Shown here piece after piece: positions 1-5,365 of a DNA stretch of 9,337 bases (within the stretch, counting starts at the first letter, position 1; the number at the start of each line of letters is the position of its first letter). A program made the position numbers and the translations under genes. The notes below the pieces were generated by a model. The model worked only from the letters and a program-made list of their open reading frames with translations. It made no database searches and had not been told where the DNA came from. The DNA is taken from positions 1-9,337 of the forward strand of contig CADCQX010000122.1 in the NCBI GenBank assembly GCA_902803695.1, written 5' to 3'. The stretch is from Oscillospiraceae bacterium (GTDB taxonomy: Bacteria; Bacillota; Clostridia; Saccharofermentanales; Saccharofermentanaceae).

Positions 1-375
1 AATATTGGCATAGGGCGTTACGAATTCGTATCTGTCGCATTCGAACATGCCGTCATAATATTCCTTCATATAATCTTCCAGTTCATCACTGTAGCGGATC
101 GTCATATAGTCCGATCTCAGCTGCCCATGCCTCTTTATGACCGTTATGACCCGGTCTTTACATTTCTCGCTGGTGTAATGACACGTATTCATATCTATAT
201 CAAAGTAATCCGGAGCAATACTATGGTGAAATTCGAAAGTAAACTCATCATCATAAGCCTCGCTCAGCTGATCGTCCCATTTCATCTGCCATGGATAAAG
301 ATTGACTCCACAACCTGAGACCAGCATGATCCCTATCATCAGTGCCGCTATGATCGCTGTCATCTTTCTTTTCAT
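1..375 (-). CDS. Putative lipoprotein, N-terminal 125 residues (runs off left edge)
   Basis: Reading the minus strand from an ATG at 375 gives 125 open codons to the window edge. The protein starts MKRKMTAII, has a hydrophobic stretch to about residue 19 and a lipobox V-S-G-C with the lipidated cysteine at residue 22, so it should be exported and anchored to the outer face of the membrane. The visible mature part (residues 23-125) is rich in Asp, Glu and Tyr and has no motif I recognise. A GA-rich ribosome site (GAGAGGG) lies about 9 bases ahead of the ATG; a second in-frame ATG at codon 5 is possible but is less well spaced. It has its own promoter and follows a terminator, so it is probably not part of the upstream operon. 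Export is well supported; function is unknown. Confidence 0.8.
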   Translation of the reverse strand, partial: MKRKMTAIIAALMIGIMLVSGCGVNLYPWQMKWDDQLSEAYDDEFTFEFHHSIAPDYFDIDMNTCHYTSEKCKDRVITVIKRHGQLRSDYMTIRYSDELEDYMKEYYDGMFECDRYEFVTPYANI

Positions 376-402
376 GATTCCATCCCTCTCTTTTTCTCCT
401 TT

Positions 403-436
403 GGTGTAATTTTACACCTTTAAGAACATTTTGCAA
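403..436 (-). promoter_or_regulatory. Promoter of the left-edge lipoprotein gene, with inverted repeat over the -10
   Basis: On the minus strand TTGCAA (431-436) and TAAAAT (409-414) are separated by 16 bases and sit upstream of the ribosome site of the lipoprotein gene. The -10 lies inside a perfect inverted repeat with 7-base arms, GGTGTAA (403-409) and TTACACC (412-418), and a 2-base centre. A repressor bound there would block polymerase, so operator function is a reasonable inference. The -35 is only a 4/6 match, and no regulator is identified. Confidence 0.5.
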
Positions 437-444
437 CCCTTCCC

Positions 445-460
445 TATCTTTTTCGAAAAA
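445..460. repeat. Palindromic 16-base string, copy 1
   Basis: The string TATCTTTTTCGAAAAA contains the perfect 12-base palindrome TTTTTCGAAAAA (449-460). It lies between the terminator of the DUF4173 gene and the -35 of the lipoprotein promoter. The same 16 bases occur on the minus strand at 5189-5204, again in a promoter region. It may be a protein binding site or simply A/T-rich terminator-like sequence. Confidence 0.5.
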
Positions 461-491
461 TATAAAAGGGAGACCCGAACCGGGCACTCCC
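453..491 (-). terminator. Rho-independent terminator of the DUF2975-HTH-DUF4173 operon
   Basis: On the minus strand a hairpin is formed by GGGAG/CTCCC (487-491 with 468-472) and inner arms CCCG/CGGG, immediately followed by a T-rich run TTTTATATTTTT (456-467). It lies 37 bases past the stop codon of the DUF4173-like gene, the expected place for the end of that transcript. Confidence 0.85.
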
Positions 492-528
492 ATTATATGT
501 TTTACCTTATTCCATTTAGCGGGTATGG

Positions 529-1854
529 TTATCTGAAGCAATATGCGATGAAATTCATTACTACATAGCTTGCGGCCGAGAACCAGAGCCAAGGAGCAAA
601 GACCTTCTTGTACTTGGTGGTGAGGTTCAATATCGCGAGGATCGTTCCCACAAATACTACTGCCGTTCCCCAGAGGCCCAGTGTTCTTGCTTCCGTATAT
701 CCGAATCTGGACATGTAAAGGATGATCTTGGAAGCGGAGATCGTTGAGAACAGAGTACTTTCCGCCATGAGGATGACCGAGAGGATCCTGACGAGCTTGC
801 TCTCCACGGAGAAAGCCCTGATGAGCGACAGCAGGAAGAAGTTGATGACAACAACCTTGATGAGCTCATAGAATCCGCTTACCGCGTATTCGGATGCGGT
901 GAATTCCTCAGGAAGAATGCCGAAGAAGCCGCTGAACATGTAGCTTGCCTGTGAGATAAAGAATGCCAGGTAGACTCCAATAAATATGATAAGTATTATC
1001 GAAAACAATATCTTCGGTAAGACTTTTGCCTTGGACATACCCTTCGTGACATTCGTCTCAACTCTCTTCTCGAAGCTGTTCTTCATCCTGACGGAACCCT
1101 GGAAGAGTCCGAAGAGATACATTCCTACAGGGATCGAGAGGATAAGCGAAGCCAGTATCTGCTCATCGATCCTGAAGTTGATGAAAAATCTCTCGATCGC
1201 GGTCTTTGCATTGGCGAAGTTGTTGTCGACATTGGCAAGATTATTAAATGCCACGATCAAAGTGATAAAACATACGACCGCGATACCGATGCCGAGGAAT
1301 ACCTTTGGAGCTCTGTTCGAAGGCTTTGCTTCCGTTCCGGCTGCTTCGTCTTCGCTGACGCTCTTCTTTGTTCTCATCATGATGCTTTCAACAACTGCGA
1401 TGATCCTGCCCGGGAAATTGGCGAACGGGATCCTGGCAAAGCCGTTGATGAGGTCGCCCGGCATAAAGATGCTGGAACCGTCCCTGAACAGGTGTCCCGT
1501 TCCGCAGAGCACCGCATAGATAATGGATGCGTGAAGGAACATGAATGTGTATGCCGGATAGTATTTTCCGAGTCCGAAGTAGGTATTAAGTGACAGGCAT
1601 ACGATGATGACTTCCCAGAACCTGGTCTCGAATGTGCGTTTCTTATTGTTTTCGAGCTCTCCCAGAAGGGCCTTCTGTCTGATCGTAAGTTCGAGCCAGA
1701 TTATGGCAACTACCGATAAGATCGTAAGCCAGATCGTGAGCGGTCCCTGCTCGACATCACGTATAAACATGTAAACGTATGCGAAGGAAAAAACGTAACT
1801 TAACCCAAGACAGACAAGTTTCAGGCTGTCTGCCGTTTTGATCTTTGTATCCAT
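529..1854 (-). CDS. DUF4173/DUF4153-type polytopic membrane protein
   Basis: This 441-residue protein is almost entirely hydrophobic, with about 11 likely membrane helices (near residues 11-31, 38-56, 78-95, 102-118, 184-204, 230-251, 279-300, 325-346, 353-380, 390-410, 419-440) and a charged loop around 161-182. The segment at 300-345 (SQASYMFSGF, then a PEEFTASEYAVSGFYEL stretch) and the later RFGYTEARTLGLW at 383-395 match the pattern I know from the DUF4173 family. No catalytic motif is visible and the family has no settled function. ATG at 1854 is preceded by ACGGAGA. It is the last gene of a three-gene operon, 23 bases after the HTH gene, and is followed by a terminator. The co-transcribed YozG-like regulator suggests it is part of a self-regulated membrane module; that is inference. 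Confidence 0.85.
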   Translation of the reverse strand: MDTKIKTADSLKLVCLGLSYVFSFAYVYMFIRDVEQGPLTIWLTILSVVAIIWLELTIRQKALLGELENNKKRTFETRFWEVIIVCLSLNTYFGLGKYYPAYTFMFLHASIIYAVLCGTGHLFRDGSSIFMPGDLINGFARIPFANFPGRIIAVVESIMMRTKKSVSEDEAAGTEAKPSNRAPKVFLGIGIAVVCFITLIVAFNNLANVDNNFANAKTAIERFFINFRIDEQILASLILSIPVGMYLFGLFQGSVRMKNSFEKRVETNVTKGMSKAKVLPKILFSIILIIFIGVYLAFFISQASYMFSGFFGILPEEFTASEYAVSGFYELIKVVVINFFLLSLIRAFSVESKLVRILSVILMAESTLFSTISASKIILYMSRFGYTEARTLGLWGTAVVFVGTILAILNLTTKYKKVFAPWLWFSAASYVVMNFIAYCFR

Positions 1855-1877
1855 TTGATTGTCTCCGTTAAAAAATC

Positions 1878-2084
1878 TTAATCTTCAACATATTCCAGAA
1901 TGTCGCCCGGTTGGCACTGGAGCACTCTGCATATATCATTCAATGTACTGAATCTCACTGCCTTCGCCTTCTGATTCTTAAGTATCGACAGGTTGGCAGG
2001 AGTGATTCCAATCTGATTCGCAAGATCGCCTGCTGAGATCTTACGCTTTGCCATCATAACATCAATATTTACAACAATAGCCAT
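1878..2084 (-). CDS. YozG-like small Xre-family transcriptional regulator
   Basis: This is a 68-residue protein consisting almost wholly of one helix-turn-helix domain of the Xre/Cro type (HTH_26 group). The helices fall near residues 17-36, with SAGDLANQIGITPANLSILK as the DNA-binding core, and the C-terminus reads CQPGDILEY, a typical ending of this group. Sequence and size agree with Bacillus YozG-like regulators. Its start is fixed by GAGGTGATCTT-ATG, where the ribosome site overlaps the stop codon of the DUF2975 gene, so the two are translationally close. DUF2975 proteins and these regulators are commonly adjacent (for example yoaS/yozG). It probably binds DNA as a dimer and may control its own operon; the inverted repeats near the promoter at 2626-2654 are candidate targets. 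The effector is unknown. Confidence 0.92.
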   Translation of the reverse strand: MAIVVNIDVMMAKRKISAGDLANQIGITPANLSILKNQKAKAVRFSTLNDICRVLQCQPGDILEYVED

Positions 2085-2093
2085 AAGATCACC

Positions 2094-2591
2094 TCAAATC
2101 GTAAGATCCATTTCTTCTTTGATATCGATCGCCTTATCCATGAGGACCTTGACGCACTGAACGATAAGACCCATGAAGAGAGCGACCACGCCGATGATTA
2201 TAGTGGAAAGTGATACGATGCCTCCGATAAAGCAGAAAGCCGTAATGCCTGCACATCCGAATGTGATCAGGTTCAAAAGCTTCGTGTTGGCTCTTACGAA
2301 GACTTCGTTCGCCTCGAGGTTAGAGACGAGCTTCCAGACTCCCACCAGGATCACTGCTGCAAAACATACGCAGATGTAAAAGTCCAAAGTATAAAGCACA
2401 AATGCGACAGTATCGCTTCCGAATCCCGTCAGGCTGTTCTCGCCGATAACACCGATATCCCATGTATAGTAACAGATGTAGTAACCGAAGATCAGGCTCA
2501 AGACGCAGAAGAGCATCATTACGATAGTACCGATCTTAGTCAATTGAAGAACTGACTTGATATTCTTATCCCTTTTCTCATTTACGCTCAT
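2094..2591 (-). CDS. DUF2975 (YoaS-like) membrane protein
   Basis: This 165-residue integral membrane protein has four predicted helices (about 15-40, 63-85, 104-123, 124-148). Two features identify the DUF2975 family: the loop NLEANEVFVRANTKLL at 91-106 and the C-terminal tail AIDIKEEMDLTI, which matches the conserved IKEENDLTI ending. The start is set at 2591 because AGGAGGT-type sequence (GGAGGTGA) sits 5 bases ahead of that ATG; a longer reading from TTG at 2654 would begin inside the -35 box and is rejected. It is the first gene of the operon with the YozG-like regulator and the DUF4173-like protein. The family's biochemical role is not established; a membrane sensor or partner acting with the HTH protein is a guess from gene pairing. 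Confidence 0.92.
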   Translation of the reverse strand: MSVNEKRDKNIKSVLQLTKIGTIVMMLFCVLSLIFGYYICYYTWDIGVIGENSLTGFGSDTVAFVLYTLDFYICVCFAAVILVGVWKLVSNLEANEVFVRANTKLLNLITFGCAGITAFCFIGGIVSLSTIIIGVVALFMGLIVQCVKVLMDKAIDIKEEMDLTI

Positions 2592-2625
2592 AATTGTCAC
2601 CTCCAACAATCTTTGCTGTGATTGG

Positions 2626-2654
2626 ATAATATCACATCGATTATTGAGATGCAA
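2626..2654 (-). promoter_or_regulatory. Promoter of the DUF2975-HTH-DUF4173 operon
   Basis: On the minus strand TTGCAT (2649-2654) and TATTAT (2626-2631) are 17 bases apart, and the -10 carries the TGN extension (TGATATTAT). This is a near-consensus housekeeping promoter placed about 35 bases ahead of the DUF2975 start. Short inverted repeats surround it: GTGAT/ATCAC flanking the -10, and TGATTG/CAATCA flanking the whole promoter. They could be operators for the operon's own regulator, which is inference. Confidence 0.75.
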
Positions 2655-2703
2655 TCATTTTTTATTGTTTTTCGATAAATTTTTCTCGTTTGTTCGAAAA
2701 CAC

Positions 2704-3432
2704 TCAGAGTTCATAGTCCATGATATACTCCATCAATTCCTGATCTTTATAGTATTTCAGGGTCATTCCCTCGTCCCTGAAAGCGAACTCGATCACAGAA
2801 CCGTTGTCCGTATATCCGGAAGTAAAACCGTCATATTGGTTGATGAAAGCAAACAGCTGTTCCTCAGTCATGATGAAATAATATCTGATCTCGGATTCAG
2901 TATCCGTATTATAGGCAGCCATAAAGCCCCTGTAGAAATAATGCCTGTTTCCGTCTATCGAAAACGTTGCCCCGTTCATAGCGAGAGTATCCGCATCAAC
3001 AACATAGAAACCGGCATCATAACACGCATCTGCAAGTTCCAGCAGTGACTCATCCTCCAGATTATCCCTGTAACCTGTATCACCCAGAGGAACCTCCGTA
3101 CCCTGGATCATCGAAGGTGTCTCCTTCATATATGCTTCGTCATAATCTCCGGAATAGCCCGCTTCGGATTCGACAACTACGGCTCCGCCGTTGTCGTCTG
3201 TATCAACGGAGTCAACATATAACTCCTCTTCTGACTCTACTGAGGAATAAGTAAATACTGCCTCTCCCTGTTCTTCGGAAGCTTCTGTCGGCGGTGTTTT
3301 CTTGGAATGGGAATCTTCTTCGACAACCACAACAGTGTTGCCGACCTTTTCAGGTTCCGCAACTTGAGTGCACGATATAAGCACGACAGATAGTGCTGCC
3401 GCACATAAGATTCCCAAAACTCTTCTTACCAT
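2704..3432 (-). CDS. Putative lipoprotein with acidic linker and globular C-terminal domain
   Basis: The 242-residue product begins MVRRVLGILCAAALSVVLISC: a positively charged start, a hydrophobic core and a lipobox L-I-S-C with the lipidated cysteine at residue 21. Residues 25-125 are a low-complexity stretch dominated by Glu, Asp, Ser and Val, likely a flexible spacer across the wall. Residues 126-242 look folded, with alternating aromatic and hydrophobic residues (HYFYRGFMAAY, EIRYYFIMT), but I recognise no family. The start has a modest ribosome site (GGTGG, about 4 bases away). The gene stands alone: it is divergent from the acidic lipoprotein gene at 3612 and followed, after 112 bases, by the promoter-driven DUF2975 operon. 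No strong terminator is visible after it, only an A/T-rich inverted repeat (TTTTCGA/TCGAAAA, 2669-2675 and 2694-2700), so readthrough into the operon is possible. Confidence 0.85.
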   Translation of the reverse strand: MVRRVLGILCAAALSVVLISCTQVAEPEKVGNTVVVVEEDSHSKKTPPTEASEEQGEAVFTYSSVESEEELYVDSVDTDDNGGAVVVESEAGYSGDYDEAYMKETPSMIQGTEVPLGDTGYRDNLEDESLLELADACYDAGFYVVDADTLAMNGATFSIDGNRHYFYRGFMAAYNTDTESEIRYYFIMTEEQLFAFINQYDGFTSGYTDNGSVIEFAFRDEGMTLKYYKDQELMEYIMDYEL

Positions 3433-3611
3433 TCAACCACCATTCTAATAATTTGTATCGGTCCCTTTTTCCATACCCCTGTGATAATCTGACGAATTAT
3501 CCCACTCTTATGTTGCATTAATAAAAATATTTTTACAACAGGCAGATTAATTGATTTACCCTGTCTACTGTGACATAATGTATCAGACAACATAAGCGGA
3601 GGTACATATAT
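3433..3611. other. Divergent intergenic region between two lipoprotein genes
   Basis: This 179-base spacer must hold control elements for both flanking genes. It contains an inverted repeat GATAAT/ATTATC (3483-3488 and 3496-3501, 7-base centre), a perfect 14-base A/T palindrome TAAAAATATTTTTA (3522-3535), and the plus-strand promoter listed separately. For the minus-strand lipoprotein I find only weak promoter candidates, the best being GATAAT on the minus strand (3496-3501) with a poor -35. Confidence 0.45.
3551..3579 (+). promoter_or_regulatory. Promoter of the acidic lipoprotein gene
   Basis: TTGATT (3551-3556) and CATAAT (3574-3579) are separated by exactly 17 bases, and lie just ahead of the ribosome site AAGCGGAGG (3594-3602). 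Spacing and -10 are good; the -35 matches consensus in four of six positions. Confidence 0.6.
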
Positions 3612-4307
3612 ATGAAGAAAGTAATTTCAGTATTTTTAGCTTCATTCATGTTGATTTCACTGGCAAGTTGTTCTGCTTTTGGTGGTTCCAAGATCAGTGC
3701 CAAGAAATTCGACAAGTTTGTAAAAGAAGAATTGGATCCTGAAGATATGGATGCTGACGATATCGTTGATTGCTTCGAAGACGGTGATCTCGATGATCTC
3801 GAGGACGGAGTATATTGCGAGATGGACGACGGAGACTTCGAAGACGTCTTCATGGATGAACTTGACATCACAGAACTCGTAGCTGAGCCTTCCAAGTTCG
3901 ATACAGCAAAGACCTACATGATGTTCAACGATAAAAAGGAAAGAGCTATCATCTATATCTATTTCACATTCAAGGATGATAAGAAAGCTGCTGATTTCCT
4001 CGAAGATTCAGTAGATTTCTGGGATGATGAACTCTGTGACTCATGCTCCAACTGGGCTATCGCTGACGAGACAGAAGGCGAGCTCTTCGGTATGTTCGAG
4101 CGTGATGACATGTCCCTTTCAGTCGCTATGTATCAGCAGGGCGCTGATGTTCTCTTCTGCCTCAGCGTTGACGAGAAGGACGCTATCAGTGATATCGCTG
4201 AATACTTCGGCATCACAGATCCTACAGACGCTTTGAAGGACGGCCTCGAGGGCAAGTCCGACAAGAAGGATAAGAAAAAGAAGTCCGACGACGATGACGA
4301 TGATTAA
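3612..4307 (+). CDS. Highly acidic putative lipoprotein
   Basis: The 231-residue product starts MKKVISVFLASFMLISLASC, a clear lipoprotein signal with lipobox L-A-S-C and the lipidated cysteine at residue 20. The mature protein is extremely acidic: residues 39-90 are dominated by Asp and Glu (DPEDMDADD, EDGDLDDLEDG). Residues 97-200 look like a folded alpha/beta domain (IIYIYFTFKDDKKAADFLED). A CxxC pair (C142, C145) and further cysteines at 54, 69 and 183 are unusual for an exported anaerobe protein. The C-terminus is a Lys-rich block followed by six Asp. I do not recognise a family; proteins of this style are common and uncharacterised in gut Clostridia. A strong ribosome site (GCGGAGG) fixes the ATG at 3612, and its own promoter and terminator make it monocistronic. 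Cation binding is only a guess from charge. Confidence 0.88.
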   Translation: MKKVISVFLASFMLISLASCSAFGGSKISAKKFDKFVKEELDPEDMDADDIVDCFEDGDLDDLEDGVYCEMDDGDFEDVFMDELDITELVAEPSKFDTAKTYMMFNDKKERAIIYIYFTFKDDKKAADFLEDSVDFWDDELCDSCSNWAIADETEGELFGMFERDDMSLSVAMYQQGADVLFCLSVDEKDAISDIAEYFGITDPTDALKDGLEGKSDKKDKKKKSDDDDDD

Positions 4308-4332
4308 TCGTTGATCAAAAAGCTTATAACTT

Positions 4333-4370
4333 AAGAGGGTGCCTCACGCGAGCCACCCTCTTTTATATTT
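4333..4370 (+). terminator. Rho-independent terminator after the acidic lipoprotein gene
   Basis: AAGAGGGTG (4333-4341) pairs with CACCCTCTT (4354-4362), with an inner CTC/GAG stem and ACGC loop, followed by TTTTATATTT. It lies 25 bases past the stop codon. The minus-strand thrH gene converges on the same hairpin, but on that strand no T-run directly follows, so it probably works mainly in the plus direction. Confidence 0.9.
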
Positions 4371-4384
4371 CAGAAATATTCAAC

Positions 4385-4990
4385 TCAGTTGTTCAAAGCG
4401 TTTTCGATGGCCTTAAGGAAATCATCGAATTCTTCGAAAGCCTGAAGGTCCGGATTGTCGGCCTTGATCTGCTCTGTACTCCTGAACAGGAATCCTGCAC
4501 GGCTTGCCTTTATCATGGCAAGGTCGTTATAGCTGTCGCCTGCAGCGATTGTATCAAAACCCATGGACTGCAAAGCCTTGACCGTAGTGAGCTTGGAGTT
4601 CTCGATCCTCATCTTGAAACCGGTGATCTCGCCTGATGGAGCGATTTCCAATGTGTTACAGAATAATGTCGGATAACCGAGTTTCTTCATAAGCGGCATG
4701 GCAAACTGCGTGAATGTATCACTCAGGATGATGACCTGCGCCTCGCTTCTCAATTTGTCCAGGAATTCCTTTGCTCCCGGAAGCGGATCTATCGTAGCGA
4801 TAACATCCTGTATCTCCTTGATGCCGAGACCATGCTCCTTAAGGATACCCAGCCTCCAGTGCATTAGCTTGTCATAATCAGGTTCGTCTCTTGTTGTCCT
4901 CTTAAGTTCAGGTATTCCGGATGCCTCAGCAAAAGCGATCCAGATCTCAGGTACGAGAACACCTTCCATATCCAGGCAGACTACATCCAT
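4385..4990 (-). CDS. thrH: ThrH: HAD phosphoserine phosphatase / homoserine phosphotransferase
   Basis: This 201-residue cytoplasmic enzyme belongs to the haloacid dehalogenase superfamily and closely follows ThrH of Pseudomonas, which dephosphorylates phosphoserine and can pass the phosphate to homoserine, linking serine and threonine synthesis. Motif I is CLDMEGVLVPE (nucleophile D7, with E9 where most phosphatases have Asp, a ThrH hallmark); motif II is ILSDT (S90); K133 fits motif III; motif IV is AAGDSYND (D152, D156). The N-terminal run VPEIWIAFAEASGIPELKRTT and RDEPDYDKLM are also typical. Length is normal and all key residues are present. The ATG at 4990 follows GGAGGA by 7 bases. It lies 23 bases after the 53-residue small gene and probably shares its promoter. 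No other serine or threonine gene is in the window, so which reaction dominates in this organism is unresolved. Confidence 0.93.
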   Translation of the reverse strand: MDVVCLDMEGVLVPEIWIAFAEASGIPELKRTTRDEPDYDKLMHWRLGILKEHGLGIKEIQDVIATIDPLPGAKEFLDKLRSEAQVIILSDTFTQFAMPLMKKLGYPTLFCNTLEIAPSGEITGFKMRIENSKLTTVKALQSMGFDTIAAGDSYNDLAMIKASRAGFLFRSTEQIKADNPDLQAFEEFDDFLKAIENALNN

Positions 4991-5013
4991 TCAATTGTCC
5001 TCCGTAGTTTTCG

Positions 5014-5175
5014 TTAGCGAAGATTCGCCAGGTTCGACAGATTGCGGACAAGATCGCCCACCGTGTAAGCACTGTCAACCGACGATTTCAAAACTTCCTT
5101 TTCGATAAAAGAGATCGGACGGTTCTCGTTTCTCTTAAGCCACTCGAGTATCGCTTCCAGTTGCTGCTGTGTCAT
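5014..5175 (-). CDS. Small 53-residue protein upstream of thrH, unknown function
   Basis: An uninterrupted 53-codon reading frame starts at ATG 5175 and ends with TAA at 5014. It is supported by a strong ribosome site (GGGAGGGG, just ahead of the start), an extended -10 promoter 37 bases upstream, and its position 23 bases ahead of thrH in the same direction. The protein begins MTQQQLEAILEWLKRNENRP and is predicted mostly helical, with a short middle segment (ISFIEKEVLKS) and a C-terminal helix (VGDLVRNLSNLANLR). It has no signal peptide, no membrane helix and no cysteine pairs, so it is probably cytoplasmic. I recognise no family. It could be a small regulator or binding partner, or a translated leader for thrH; its composition is not that of an amino-acid attenuation peptide, since Thr and Ser are not clustered. 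Confidence 0.72.
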   Translation of the reverse strand: MTQQQLEAILEWLKRNENRPISFIEKEVLKSSVDSAYTVGDLVRNLSNLANLR

Positions 5176-5187
5176 GATAACCCCTCC

Positions 5188-5204
5188 CTTTTTCGAAAAA
5201 GATA
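5188..5204. repeat. Palindromic 16-base string, copy 2
   Basis: CTTTTTCGAAAAAG (5188-5201) is a perfect 14-base palindrome in the leader of the small gene, between its -10 and its ribosome site. On the minus strand positions 5204-5189 read TATCTTTTTCGAAAAA, identical to 445-460. It would sit within the first bases of the transcript, where a bound repressor or an RNA hairpin could act. Confidence 0.5.
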
Positions 5205-5211
5205 CCGTGTA

Positions 5212-5220
5212 ATTATATCA
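5212..5220 (-). promoter_or_regulatory. Extended -10 promoter for the small gene and thrH
   Basis: On the minus strand the sequence reads TGATATAAT, a perfect TATAAT with the TGN extension. No good -35 lies 16-18 bases upstream, which is acceptable for an extended -10 promoter. Transcription would start near 5205, leaving a leader of about 30 bases. Confidence 0.7.
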
Positions 5221-5240
5221 TGACTGCGAATAAAATCTCC

Positions 5241-5269
5241 AAAAAAGTGGCATATCGGACCCCTTTTTT
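5241..5269. other. A/T-ended hairpin between divergent genes
   Basis: AAAAAAGTGG (5241-5250) pairs with CCCCTTTTTT (5260-5269) at nine of ten positions around a 9-base loop. A stem bounded by A-run and T-run looks like a bidirectional terminator, yet it lies between two divergent promoters, where no gene ends. A 7-base inverted repeat, ACTGCGA (5223-5229) and TCGCAGT (5304-5310), brackets it. Confidence 0.4.
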
Positions 5270-5293
5270 CGTGCTTATCAAGATTTTTTGCAC

Positions 5294-5323
5294 TTGATTA
5301 AGGTCGCAGTACCATTGTAAAAT
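5294..5323 (+). promoter_or_regulatory. Candidate promoter of the FecR-domain gene
   Basis: TTGATT (5294-5299) and TAAAAT (5318-5323) are 18 bases apart and about 43 bases ahead of the start codon. A perfect TATAAT at 5343-5348 also exists but would start transcription inside the ribosome site, so this pair is preferred. Confidence 0.4.
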
Positions 5324-5365
5324 GTGTGTACGTTTTAATTTATATAATTATAAGCGGAGGGTACA

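Noticed and set aside
986..1519. A 177-codon plus-strand frame inside the DUF4173 gene
   Set aside because: It lies antisense to a clear membrane protein and has no supporting ribosome site or family pattern.
2592..2654. A 21-residue N-terminal extension of the DUF2975 protein from TTG at 2654
   Set aside because: The TTG is part of the -35 hexamer, and the internal ATG at 2591 has an excellent ribosome site.
3522..3535. The A/T palindrome TAAAAATATTTTTA as a terminator
   Set aside because: It lies between divergent genes, has no GC stem and no directional T-run; it could equally be chance in A/T-rich DNA.
5343..5348. A perfect TATAAT just ahead of the FecR-like gene as its -10
   Set aside because: Transcription would start within the ribosome site, and no -35 lies at the correct distance; the upstream pair is more sensible.
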